NCBI GenBank assembly: GCA_949152475.1
Contig: OX424564.1
Span: forward strand, 37,198,165-37,262,164
From: Terebella lapidaria
Taxonomy: Eukaryota; Annelida; Polychaeta; Terebellida; Terebellidae
Direction of reading: 5' to 3'
Length of the DNA stretch: 64,000 bases
The notes beneath the pieces were generated by a model. That model saw nothing but the letters and a program-made list of their open reading frames with translations. It did no database searches and was not told the origin of the DNA. Of this stretch, positions 45,185 through 57,242 are shown in pieces; positions within the stretch are counted from its first letter, which is position 1; every line of letters starts with the position of its first letter. Position numbers and translations under genes: made by a program.

Positions 45185-46440
45185 CGGAAGAATCATATGA
45201 TTAGATTTTGTTAACTAGTGATCCAACTGAATTTCATGCTTATTTATGTGAGGTTTACCATTCAGTTGGGTATTAATTTGTTGTAATTTCACTGTCATGA
45301 GTTTTTAATAGTTTAATATTTGACATCTTGAAAATCCACTTTTATTCGAAGGTGGTGGCTCCACTGGACGCAGACAAGGACCAGGGAGAAGGAACACCGG
45401 AATCCAATCAGTGCCAAACGAAACATACAAATGACTCATAATGTATTTCATATCGATGCAAAATGTAGAACATAAAAGAAGTTATAAATTTGTTAAATTG
45501 TGTTTGATTATGTACATATCCCTAAAATCTGCATGGAGGTCGAAACAGGAAATTGTCAGCATTCTAATTTCTCCCGATAGAAATATTGGCTGTTATAAAT
45601 TTGAAGCAGTTTTGTGCTCATCGGAGTTACTTGTTTTAGGATATATTTTCTGAGTGAACATATTAGTCGATCGTGGCACAATATTGGGGACTACATGACC
45701 TCACTGTTGGAATAATGTCTGGTCATCAAAGTCAGTGTAACCATTGCAAACTTTCTATTTTTCCAGCTTAAAATTCTTTTAAAAATTGGCGTTTGACTTC
45801 ATCGTAGAAGACGTCAAATTACATGATGATAACTTTATTGATTGCAAAATCTTAGTTGATTTCAACGATCTTAAGTCAAAGATGTGTCAATCTCCGAAGG
45901 TAGGAAAACCATTGGAGGCGTACACTTGAAGATAGAACGCAGATATTCATATAAATAGGAAATCTTATATTGTACATCTTCTGTGACCTTGAACTTGACA
46001 TAAAATGAGTGCTCGAACTCCAGGTTTTGGTCTAGTTGAAATATAATAAAATGGTTTTTGAACATTTAATATTTGAAGTAATTGGGATTTTTCGCGTATA
46101 AAAATGCATATACACTGTATATCTTTTGGGCGACCTCGATCGACATTGGTCCTGACTACTATGAAATCTGCCAACTGGTCTTGGGAGAGAAAATTATCAA
46201 TACTGCATGACATTCATGAACACAGTGTCTCACTTACCGACCCATAAGTATAAACAGACAGTCATAGTGTTTCTTCTGTTCGAAAGCGCTTTGTTAGTCT
46301 GAAGACCTCCCATGAACTGAACACAACATTTCCTGGGGGTGTTTTGCTTGTGCTCGTTTTTGAATGGACATCGATTTCTACCACCATTTAATCGTCAATT
46401 TCGCTTTCTTTGCATTCTCTCCCACTTAATGCAATGGTTG
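45185..46440. other. Intergenic, no gene recognised
   Basis: AT-rich. An exon-like frame at about 45,353-45,435 is discussed under rejected items. No gene was called. Confidence 0.45.
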
Positions 46441-48080
46441 CTTATTCTTAACCGGAATATTGAGGCGTTATATTGTTAGTTGGACACGGCCATCCTCTCA
46501 TGAACACAGAGCCTGAATAATGAGGCGTTATATTGTTAGTTGGACATGACCAATCTAATCATCAACACAAAGCCTGAATATTGAGGCATTATATTGTTAG
46601 TTGGACACGGCCATCCTATCATGAACACAGAGCCTGAATTAAGGCCTTATATTGTTAGTTCGACTGTTGGACATGGCCCATCTTATCACGAACACAGAGT
46701 CTGAATATTGAGGCGCTATATTGTTAGTTGGACACGGCCCGTCCTATCATCAACACAGAGGCTGAATAATGAGACGCTATATTGTTAGTTGGACATGGCC
46801 CGTCCTATCATCAACACAAAGCATGAATATTGAGGCTTTGTATTGATAGTTGGATATGGTCCATCTTATCCTCAACTTAGAGCCTGCATATTGAGGCGCT
46901 ATATTGTTAGCTGGACACGGCCCATCCTATCATCAACACAGAGCCTGAATATTGAGGCGTTGTATTGTGAGTTGGACATTGTGTATCCGATCATCAACAC
47001 AGAACCCGAATATTCAGGTGTGATATTGTTAGTTGAACATGGCCAGTCCTATCATCAACACACAGTCTAAATATTGATGCGTTATATTGTTAGTTGGACA
47101 TGGTTCATCCTATCATCAACACAGAGCCTGAATATTGAAGCGTTATATTATTAGTTGGACATGGTCCGTCCTATCATCAACACAGTGTCTGAATATTGAG
47201 GAGTTATATTGTTAGTTGGACATGGCCCGTTCTATCATCAACACAGAGTCTGAATATTAAGGAGTTATATTGTTAGTTGGACATGACCCGTCCTGTCATC
47301 AACACAGAGTCTGAATATTGAGGAGTTATATTGTTAGTTGGACATAGCCCATCCTATCATCAACACAGAACCTGAATATTGAACCGTCATATCGTTAGTT
47401 GCACATGGCCCGTCCCATCATCAACACAGAGTCTGAATATTGAGGAGTTATATTGTTAGTTGGACATGGCCCGTCCTATCATCAACACAGAGTTTGAATA
47501 TTGAGGAGTTATATTGTTAGTTGCACATGGCCCGTCCTATCATCAACACAGAGTCTGAATATTGAGGAGTTATAATGTTAGTTGGACATGGCCCGTCCTA
47601 TCATCAACACAGAGTTTGAATATTGAGGAGTTATATTGTTAGTTGCACATGGCCCGTCCTATCATAAACATAGAGCTTGAATATTGAGACTTCATATTGT
47701 TAGTTGGACATGGCCCGTCCTATCATAAACATAGAGCTTGAATATTGAGACTTCATATTGTTAGTTGGACATGGCCCGTCCTATCATAAACATAGAGCTT
47801 GAATATTGAGACTTCATATTGTTAGTTGGACATGGCCCGTCCTATCATAAACATAGAGCTTGAATATTGAGACTTCATATTGTTAGTTGGACATGGCCCG
47901 TCCTATCATAAACATAGAGCTTGAATATTGAGACTTCATATTGTTAGTTGGACATGGCCCGTCCTATCATAAACATAGAGCTTGAATATTGAGACTTCAT
48001 ATTGTTAGTTGGACATGGCCCGTCCTATCATAAACATAGAGCTTGAATATTGAGACTTCATATTGTTAGTTGGACATGGC
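46441..48080. repeat. 61-bp minisatellite (about 27 copies)
   Basis: The unit contains TATTGTTAGTTGGACATGGC and CCTATCAT-AACA-AGAG. Left copies vary in sequence and length; the right end (about 47,640-48,080) has about seven essentially identical 61-bp copies. This gradient points to recent expansion at the right edge. Confidence 0.93.
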
Positions 48081-50111
48081 CAGCAAATGCACGAATTCAA
48101 TGATGGGGCAAAATTGTGGTAGATTGCCGTCTGACCCGTGATATCCTGACGGGGGTTCCCCACTGAACGCCCGTGTACACTTCATAACACTGACACTCAA
48201 CACAAATAATTTGTAGCTGATTGTCCATGCTTGCTAAAAAAATTGCTTTTATTTTATTCCTTTATACATGTATTTCTTTTATTGCTGACTATTTCTTTAT
48301 AAGCTTGAATCGTCATGCATCGCTGCGGAAATAGTATCGTGTGCAATGGGTATGACGCGTTGTCATTCAAATACCCACATGTACATGTATATATCGTGAA
48401 TGTGGCAACGTCTTTTTATTATCACAAGTACCTTCACATATATTTCACATGAATATTATACAAGAGCACTTACACATAACACCTAATGTTCGCTTTGTTC
48501 GATTTTCATAGGAAACTGGGTGAAAATAACAAAAGGTGCGCGCAGTGACCCATAGAAAAAACGGTCTTAGTCACTTGTTACAAGGTCGACATGATTTTTT
48601 TCGTATTATGTCTTCGTTATTGGATAACTTACTAACAATAGAGTAATAATATATGCACATCTTGTTGAGGATATGAGCAAATGAAATTATCGAGAGACAT
48701 ATTATGTTGATTCAGGTCACACAAATTGACCAAGGCATAATATTTTGCTTTATTCGGGGCAAAATATGCTTTATTTTAACTACTTGCTCAACATGGAATT
48801 TCATGTAAAGAACAGGCCCCATAAGCTGAACCTTTGTTGACATATGTGTTGCAGTAAATAATTTGAAAATTGGTGGGCCCAAAAGCACTATTAAATGGTT
48901 ACTTGCTAGTTACAAATGACATACCAACTGAATCTATGGATACTGGGGAACAAAACACCGAAAATAGTGGACATTTTAACCGATTATTTCCATATTAAAT
49001 TTTACCCCAAACATACAGGGTTAGGGATTCCCAAAAAATGTCTATGTTACAAAGTAGGCTGGTTTAAAAATGTAATCAATCATTACTGGGGCTATGGCTA
49101 CAATGTACGAGTGTTGTTTAATGGTAACAGTTCAATTTGATAATTATAAAATTTTTAAAATACCAACCCTATCATGGCTGAGAGCAAAATATACAAAACT
49201 GGCGCCGACTGACCTGATGTAGCGCGGCTGCTTGGAGCGTTGATGGCCAAAAGTTACCAACGATTTCCGTAGAAAAAGCGGTGATAGAGTCTTCATCAAA
49301 TCAGCCATCAAATGGTATGTTCCTTCAGTGTATACATGTTGTTGGATATCATATTTCAGGAACTAAAAATCTTGTTTATAAAGCTACGCATGTTTGGTTT
49401 CTCAAATGTATAGGATTAAGTATGACAACAATCCAGGAGCTCCACGTGTAGCCAGATGTTGCACTGATTCATTTGCATGAACACATAATAAGCCACGTTC
49501 AGATGTAATTAAACAAGAATATGACTTAATTTGACTCATATACATATGTGTATGGTAAAACACAGATGAGAAGGCTACATTTCAAATAAATAGTCACGAT
49601 AGAATGTGAGATTTGTGGGACTAATTGTTTGGGAATATAATACTTATGTAATATGTATGGACCTAGGTCCATTGAGTCAAGTGAGAAATCATTAATACTC
49701 AATTGTATGTCTTGTCAACAAAATCCACAATGCCCATGCGCGTGAAAACAGTCAGGTGATCGTTACGGGTGGCTGAGCTTACCACGAGTTGAGTATTATT
49801 ATACAGAGTGATTACACTTCAAACTGAAAACCATATTGATTTTTGGGTTTGCCGTAGACTGAAATAGTGACACTTTTGGGAGGATATACAGTGATTTTGT
49901 TGACGTATGACAAGATATTGTTCAGATGTTGTAGTACATCTTCTGAAGATCATCTTGGATATATTTTTGAGTTCCCAGCGACGAAATGCTGTCCACAATT
50001 CTGGAATCCCCAGGCCAGTTGTTGGAGACGTTCATTTTCACATTTTGTGTGCGTATTTCAAAAAATCAAAAAATTACTGTATGGATTATTTGCAAAGAAT
50101 ACAGTAGATTT
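48081..50111. other. Intergenic, no gene recognised
   Basis: AT-rich with short frames only. No RNA gene or recognised repeat was seen. Confidence 0.5.
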
Positions 50112-50562
50112 TGTAGGGTTCGGCGACCCCACGATAAAGAGGTATACCCCATTACTGGATTGTCGCCGAATGTGTTATAAACCTGTCCGCACGTTCACGC
50201 TATAACCGTGGTGTCACTACTAGGTAGCTACCACGTCACAACGCTACAGTGCTTTCCCCTTTCGAAGGGGCCCGTCCCCGAGGTCAGATATATCCCACTG
50301 TTGAGCACATCACAGGCCAGATTGTGCGGCAGCCTACAACCTGGCGGTGATGCGAGTCAACAGCGGGGGCCGACCCGGGAGCGACGCCGAGAGAAACCAC
50401 TGTGGTTCGAAAGGTCAGGCACCAATGTAGGGTTCGGCGACCCCACGATAAAGAGGTATACCCCATTACTGGAGTGTCACCGAATGTCTTATAAACCTGT
50501 CCGCACGTTCACGCTATAACCGTGGTGTCACTACTAGGTAGCTACCACGTCACAACGCTACA
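50112..50562 (+). mobile_element. Miniature LTR element (TRIM-like), copy 1
   Basis: Two 137-bp terminal direct repeats (50,112-50,248 and 50,426-50,562) begin TGTAGGGTTCGGCGACCCC and end AACGCTACA. They enclose 177 bp without coding sequence. A 4-bp target duplication, ATTT, lies at 50,108-50,111 and 50,563-50,566. The two repeats differ at about three positions, suggesting a fairly young insertion. I see no clear tRNA primer-binding site. Confidence 0.85.
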
Positions 50563-50689
50563 ATTTCATCAATTATATCTTTATATAGGTATATTTGTTG
50601 GATAAGTAGGGAAAGACTTTTTTTGATACACAACATTTTCATGGTGGAGCCTTATCTGAAGTGCAGTAAAATACCGTCGTAAATCCAGA

Positions 50690-50870
50690 ATACCGTCGTA
50701 AATAATGGCCAGTTTTGGGGGTTCATGAGTTTCCTTGTCATTTTTCTTTTCTCTCACTTCGTATGCCTCATATGACTTTCTGTCCCCAGACTATGATTGG
50801 ATAACGGACCCTGTTTTGTTTGCTCGGAATACTTAATACTGTGTATTGATTCTACGTCTATGCTATCATG
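50690..50870 (-). mobile_element. Fragment of the 2,778-7,380 Ty3/gypsy family, reverse orientation
   Basis: This stretch is the reverse complement of about 6,960-7,130 (TTCCGAGCAAACAAAACAGG and GGACAGAAAGTCATA motifs). It is an isolated fossil piece of the same LTR family, 400 bp upstream of the receptor gene. Confidence 0.75.
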
Positions 50871-51294
50871 TAGCTAACATCCCCAAGAAGGTGTGCACCG
50901 GTCATTCAATAAGATGCTATACATTAATGTATAAACCCTGTTAAACCCTGATGTTTAACTTTCCTTTTTACGTCTTGGTTACGTCCACGTTATCGAGTAC
51001 AACCAACGAGTGCTAACCAAAAGTTATCCAACTAGTTTTTGATGTCACGGTGAAGTCGTTATCGTGCGTGACCGAGTTTTAATTGTGTGGATGGTTGTGG
51101 GGGATGGATACATTTAGGGGTAAGAGAGGTATGGGGATGTGTAAACGCACACTTAGCAGTGATTATAATCAGAAAGGCCGTGTCACAGACACTGTCACAG
51201 AGATCTATATACATGTGGAGATGTACTTCATTTTTATCCACATTGACCAACATCATTGATATTGCTTCATGACACACAGAAATAAACCGCGAAA
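50871..51294 (+). promoter_or_regulatory. 5' flank of the Toll-like receptor gene
   Basis: The sequence immediately before the receptor ATG. No TATA box or NF-kB-type site was convincingly seen. Confidence 0.35.
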
Positions 51295-53875
51295 ATGGCA
51301 ACAAAATCTACCTCAGTGTGCGGATTTGTACTTGTGTTGATACTATCGACATTTACAATAGTGTATGCACACCCTTGCCACATGGATACTCGTGGAATAC
51401 TACACGTTGACTGTAGCCACCGAAGTCTCCACTATGTACCAGAGGACATCAGCCGACCATCACTTGTGAAGTCACTGGACGTGAGTGGAAATGATATTGT
51501 TTCTGTCAGAAAAGGCGCCTTCGCAAATTATCCAAACGTCATCAAACTGAACCTTTCAACGACTGGAATACAGAGTATTGACAGCCTCTCATTTCTTGGA
51601 CTCGCGAAACTTCAAATATTGGACCTGACAAACAACCCAGTCTTGAAAATGGGGAAGATCGACTCTTCCATTTTCAAACCGTGTCCACAGATCAGTCATC
51701 TGTACATCAGTGGTGCTGCGCCACTCGGAGGGGAACGGTTCATCTCACTCCAAAACCTGGAAGAGATCACAATGACGCCTTCAGAAAAAAAACATGCCTT
51801 TCGAATTCGTGCAACTCCCCAAACTTTGTGTGCTGAACTTCGCATTCTGTCATTTCAGTGGCGTCCTCAAGAAATCGATGATACATCCCTTCATGGAAAC
51901 TATGATCGAGGAATTAGCCTTTCATGTATGCAACATCTCAAGCATAGAAAGGGGAGCCTTTGATGGCTTCAGAAACCTTAAACTGCTTAACTTTGCTGGT
52001 AATACTCAAGCCACTGTGCCGCATATATTATATGTTCTTTCTAAATCTTCGGAACTCAAGATCGAGTCATTAATTCTGGACCTTGTGAGAGGTAGACGCA
52101 CAGAAACATACATGCTAGGCACAAAGGTCAACGGTACTTGTATCCCAGTTTGGGAACATGTTGAGCATCTATCCATTCGAGGAAGCAACTTGTTGGGTAT
52201 CAAGACTTTGGACTGTTTCAATAATTTGGTCACTCTTGTTAGTGGATTCAACAGTCCGTTACTCTTCCCGAAAGGAAAGATCTCCACTCTTCTGCATCAT
52301 CGATTCCAGAAGCTGCGATACTCGGACATTTCCTACAGTTATGTACTTGATGATGGTCATCTAAAAAGGTTGATCGGTTACCACAGAGACGACAACTGGA
52401 TACCACCGAATCACAGCTACTTCCCTGTCAGACGACCGGACTGGGAAACTGATGACTGTGACAGTGTACCAAGCTCCAACCTGTCGGTGCCAAGTACCTG
52501 CGAAGTTTTACATCTACCCCCGTGTATCGTATACATTAAAGCAGATCACCTCGGTAATTCCGTGACCGAAACCCAGAACCGATGTTACTATTTCTCTCCA
52601 AATAACCTAAGATATTTGAACGTGTCAAACAGAATAGAAGTTGGAAAGATACAATGGCAGGATATTTTAGTCAAAGGTGTTGATAAAGTGGAAATTGTAG
52701 ATTCATCTGGGTTTGGGTTAATTGGTTTAAACTATGAGTCTTGTGATTCATGTCAGCATCTGCTGGAGTTGTACCTTGGACGAAATAGCTTAGGACTCGG
52801 CGAAATGACAAAATTTCCATCCATGAGAGCTTTGCGAATAGTTGACCTGTCTTATAATAAGATTAAGTATTTACCAAAGGGTCTGTGGGAAAATGTCCCA
52901 AACCTTGCAAAACTAAACTTGTGCGGCAACTACATTGAAGTTGTTGATTGGTTTTCAGAGCATTCAAAGAAACTCAGCTGGCTAGATTTGTCGTATAACA
53001 AGATAGGATTCCTTGGAAACAGTGTTTTGGACATTATAGATGAACATGTCAATAATTCTTCACTGATAATTGACATAACTGGCAATCCACTCCAGTGTCA
53101 GTGCGATCAACTCAAGTTTCTTGCTCGGTTTATGATAAATTCAGAAATATTTGAAAACAGAGAAAATCTCACATGTTGGGACAATAATCAACAAACAAAG
53201 TTTCTGTCTTTGGATCTAGAAAAGATGCAAAGACATTGTTCGAATGTCGATCTTAAAATCATGCTTTCATGTTTGGTAGTTGGTATATTTGCACTGAGTT
53301 TGTGTGTATCGTTATTGGTGTACAAATATCGATGGACATTGAAATGGAAATATTATAAAGCAAGATATGTGAAGTCCAGACATACGGACTTGTTGCTGGA
53401 TGATCTGTCCAGTGATTCCCTGTTCAGTGCCTTTGTGATATATCCTTTGGATGATGATCCAATCAGAGCATGGGTCTTTAACTCTCTGAGACACAAGATG
53501 GAAGAAGAGTGGCGTCAGGCTGAGTGTTTCATACGGGGCAGAAATGATATGCCTGGGGCATATGACACTGACAATATGGTCAATGGTTTGATGCAAACCA
53601 TTGTGGGTCATCTGTCCAGGGTTCTGTGGGTCATCTGTCCAGGGTTCTTTGAAGACCATCTTTGTGAGATGGCAGCTCACTTTGCTTTAAGACACTTTGG
53701 TGTCAGACGGAATGTGCTGTTGATTATGGACAACAGGTTTGACCAGTACCGTATTCCAAGGAAATTAGCCAATATACTTAATCCGAACGTAAGCACATTA
53801 AGACTCCAGTATACAGATGATCGTGACGGCCAAAACCTTTTCTGGTCGAAACTGAAGGATTACATGTACATCTGA
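51295..53875 (+). CDS. TLR-like: Toll-like receptor, single exon, one frame break
   Basis: A signal peptide (VLVLILSTFTIVYA) precedes a Cys-containing LRR N-cap and leucine-rich repeats (LVKSLDVSGNDIVSV, LQILDLTNNPVLKM, LRIVDLSYNKIKYLPKGLW, LSWLDLSYNKIGFLG). Then come an LRR C-cap (NPLQCQCDQLKFL), a membrane helix (about 53,261-53,324) and a cytoplasmic TIR domain (about 53,400-53,873). TIR box 1 (FSAFVIYPLDD), a box-2 BB-loop proline (RNDMPG) and box 3 (FWSKLKDYM) are present. Such receptors sense microbes and signal through MyD88. The frame changes at an A8 run (51,785-51,792): the first part continues only to 51,963 in its own frame while the rest is open from 51,794. One A fewer would make a single product of about 859 residues. 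It may be a sequencing error, a polymorphism or a pseudogene. Confidence 0.88.
53602..53647 (+). repeat. 23-bp exact tandem duplication inside the TIR domain
   Basis: The unit TGTGGGTCATCTGTCCAGGG plus TTC occurs twice head-to-tail. Because 23 is not a multiple of three, the two copies are read in different frames, giving VGHLSRV and then LWVICPGF. Confidence 0.9.
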
Positions 53876-55204
53876 GCCATGCATTTATTTCTGGTAAACC
53901 ATATCCCAACAGAGCTTGTATCAATATGCACAATTCTTACTTGTGAAGTTTGGAATCATAATGCTAATGCCAATGGGTATACACAATGGGATGAGCATCT
54001 GATTGGGGCAGTGTGAAGTCGAATTTCGATGTCTGTCGGTATATGAATGGGATTATGATCCTACGTATTTGGAGTAGTGCTATGAAATCACGGTTTGAAA
54101 AAAAAAATAATTGGGCTTTTTAAAACCCCAAATTGCATAATTAATCTGGATTTTCCGTTGAAAGAACCCAATATAATAAAGTCTGGTGGATCTGGGGACA
54201 TCCATACCCTCGAAACACACGATCAGTATGTGGGTTAAACCGAGTATTGTACTAGGATAACTCTTAACAAATGTACACAGTAAATTTTCGGGATTTTTTT
54301 CGTGTTGTTTCTCCATTATGTTTAAAATATATCATCTTCACTGTCCTATATTATGTGTTATTGTACTATTGGTAGAACTATGTCCAATCACTTTGTACTT
54401 TGTTTCTTTTTATGTATTATTGTGTGCGATCTATCTTTTTTTTACTGTAAAAGCTAGTCAGCCTTAGGTTCTGATTTTTGCAGATCATATTATATGCTCG
54501 ACAAAAAGCCCTAAACCTGAGGCTGACACTTTGTTATTTACATATTATTATGGTATTTGTTTAGTCATAACGCATTTTCAGTAATTATGTCTCATTTCTC
54601 ATTGTAACTAATTTTATTGTAACTACCTCAGCTTTGTTATGTTTGTATATTATAGTTCAAATAATGATATTTTTTAAATAAACCAAGGTCAAATCCCAGT
54701 TGTTGTTTGTTTTATTTCAGCAACACACACAAGTCGTTGAACATTGGGAATAAATCAGACCACATCACACGTGCCCATCGATCTTCATTCGCTTTAACAA
54801 CGAACCCGAATCACAGCTTCACATCTGAACCTCATCAAGGCCTCATCTGAAAACGCGCATTAGAAAACTGTTATCTGCATGAAATAAACTATCAAATATT
54901 AACTTTTTTCGAATCGAATAAATTAACTCGCTTTTTCGTATAAGTATTTCAGTGAATCCCTATTGTTGTATCATGTAATGTGTGAACCATGTGAATGTTT
55001 TGTTGATTGCTATAAGACTGCAAAGATATATGGGCATTATCTAAATAAAATGGTAATAACATTATCACCAGTCCAAAGTTCGAGTTCACCGATAGATCTG
55101 CTATAGCTAACATCTCAGCTGTTGGTGACATTGAAACTGACTTGACCCCCTGTCGCCCAGTATGCTGTAACAATGGTCTTACGTCACTTCCCTCGTTTCT
55201 CTGC
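53876..55204. other. Receptor 3' flank, no further gene
   Basis: AT-rich. An AATAAA near 54,676 could serve as the receptor's polyadenylation signal. No other feature was recognised. Confidence 0.45.
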
Positions 55205-55740
55205 TTCAGGGACTATAAATACTCTGGAGCCGTTTTGTTCAGTGAAGTTGTCTCAGAGCTGAGCAAAGCGAGAGAACGACGGAGGGCTCGACCATGAGCT
55301 CTACGTCCTCGCTCTCTGGCTAAGGCCCTCGTGGGTCCCTGGGTACAATTTTCATAGGGGGCCCAAGTGGGGAAGACCTTGATGACTCGGGGTCGTACGC
55401 CTTCTGGATCACCGGTCTCCCACCTGGGATGGTGCGACACAGGCTCTAGCGGACCGTCGGGCTGTCCGGGGTTCCATCCCCTGCGGCGGACCACGGCAAG
55501 CCGGCCTTAAGTTAACACCACGGTGATGATCCTGTATCTGAGTGGTGTCCGTATGTCTGGGCTCGCTGGGCGGGCTGCTACCTGGTTAACGTTCTGATGA
55601 TAAGTAGGCACTGCGCCCGCAGTGACCCTCGGTGAGCGGACTCTCTGCGAGGATCCGAGATAGTGGGCGTGCGTCCGCCGTGACCCGCAGTGAGAGGACT
55701 ATCCTCGAGGATCCCGGATAGCGGACGACGTTAAAACTTT
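55205..55740 (+). mobile_element. GC-rich island, possible LINE 5' region
   Basis: A sharply GC-rich block begins with GGGACTATAAATACTC (TATA-like) and includes a short ATG frame. It ends in two related units of about 66 bp (GTGACCCTCGGTGAGCGGAC and GTGACCCGCAGTGAGAGGAC). The composition differs strongly from both flanks, so it is probably an insertion. A non-LTR 5' UTR is one possibility given the LINE-like 3' end nearby. Confidence 0.4.
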
Positions 55741-56070
55741 ACATATTATTAGCATAGATGCATGATAACCGAAATACCAAATGTCAGCACAAAATTTACC
55801 ATTATGCCAACTGATACCAATGTCATGAAAACATCCATCAAACCAGTACATGAGAATTTCGATATGCTCAATATGATGTTTATCTCTATTTCAAAACGTT
55901 TTGTGTGCAGGAGTCAAGTCGTGCCTTTCAGGTTATAGGGCTCTTGAGGTTAACCACTCGATATCATCACAAGTCAATTTCAGGGTCACAAAAAATCGTC
56001 AGACGTTTTTTTTTCATTCTTTCATTTTATTTTTTCTTCATTCTGAGGCAAATGACATGAAAAGCTCAAA
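55741..56070. other. AT-rich spacer, nothing recognised
   Basis: No gene, RNA or repeat was recognised. Confidence 0.4.
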
Positions 56071-56474
56071 TTGAGCCTGAAGAACACTAATCAAGCTGAG
56101 TGTGCCCAATACGGCCTTGGGTCCAGATCATTTTTGTGTTATGTGGTAGCTTCTTTACATCTCCTTTACATCTTGGAATTCCACAAAAACTCAATCCAAT
56201 TACTCTCTTTTCTCAGGTCACCTTGTACACTGTACAGCTTCAAGAGAAACCTGAATACCCACTTCTTTGGACTATGCCATATGTCGTCTTAACTCATGTT
56301 ATGCGTGTTTTTAATATGTTTATTTGTCAAATTTTACTCTAATTTGTCACTACTTCATTATTATCTATATTTGTCTTATCTTGTTCTTACCTCAATTCTC
56401 TCTTTTTTAGTAACATTTTTCTCCCTTCATTACCTTGTACAGCGCATAGAAACGATTGTGATTATGGCGCTTTA

Positions 56475-56475
<1 letters not shown>
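56071..56475 (+). mobile_element. LINE 3' end (CR1/L2-like)
   Basis: Plus-strand frames contain SFKRNLNTHFF, like the last residues of CR1/L2-type ORF2. The sequence then ends with ACAGCGCATAGAAACGATTG and TTATGGCGCTTTATAAATAA, a typical 3' tail of such LINEs and the SINEs that borrow them. It is truncated, with no reverse transcriptase core. Confidence 0.55.
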
Positions 56476-56537
<62 letters not shown>

Positions 56538-56570
56538 TAATAATTATTATTATTATTATTATTAATAATC
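56476..56570. repeat. Compound microsatellite (AAAT)n (AAT)n (ATT)n
   Basis: TAAATAAATAAA repeats are followed by AATAATAAT and then ATTATTATT. The run probably grew from the LINE tail, and the last two parts form a hairpin. Confidence 0.95.
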
Positions 56571-57242
56571 AGGAGGCGACATACTCAAATACGATTAAAA
56601 CGGCCCATGGATAGATGAGTTGGTCCGGTCCTGCAATAGTACCGCAGCATTTGCTTTAAAATCTTTAGTGTCAACAAGCAGATGGAAACAATCACTAAAA
56701 AATATTCCGGTTAGATTGTGAAACGTTCTCAAATTTTCTTCATGCCTGAACAACCGCAAAATATTGCGAGTACTTCGATAGATTCGACCGATCAGACAGC
56801 GGCTTCCCTGGAATTCCCAGACTCCGTGGGGATCATCATCACGGGTACCATAGTACCACAAAGCGTACACTGCAAGACTATGTGAAATTTGCGAGCCTTG
56901 TGCAAAATTGTATTCTTTGTGCTACCAACAGAAGTGAGTGAAAATGGATGAATCTGACCTAAATTGCCAGATTACTCTGGACAGACTCATCACATCTTTT
57001 TCAAACTAGTGCGATTCTCTGGCTAAATTATTCACATGTCTTATTATGTAGTGGTCACAAGCAAAGATAAATCATAATTTGCTCCCGCCTGGGTACGAGA
57101 TCTCTTAACTCTTCATTGGAAAAACACCATTTTGCCTCAGTTCTCATTTTGCCTTTTGAATGAATTTATTGTTCTTGGTAATATTGAGGCCGAAATGTTA
57201 GGGTAGTCACTGTAAAATGCCGACAAGAGGTGATTTTTTTGC
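56571..57242. other. Intergenic, unrecognised frame on the minus strand
   Basis: A 91-codon minus-strand frame at 56,595-56,870 is not recognised. Nothing else was seen. Confidence 0.35.

Noticed and set aside
45353-45435. Possible terminal exon (frame ending KHTNDS before TAA)
   Set aside because: The upstream acceptor is weak, no partner exons were found, and no family was recognised.
46441-48080. Regular spaced repeats resembling a CRISPR array
   Set aside because: Monomers are contiguous with no unique spacers, and the context is eukaryotic. It is a minisatellite.
51785-51792. Programmed -1 ribosomal frameshifting at the A-run of the receptor gene
   Set aside because: The downstream frame is +1 relative to the upstream frame, so a classic -1 slip at an A-rich heptamer would not reach it.
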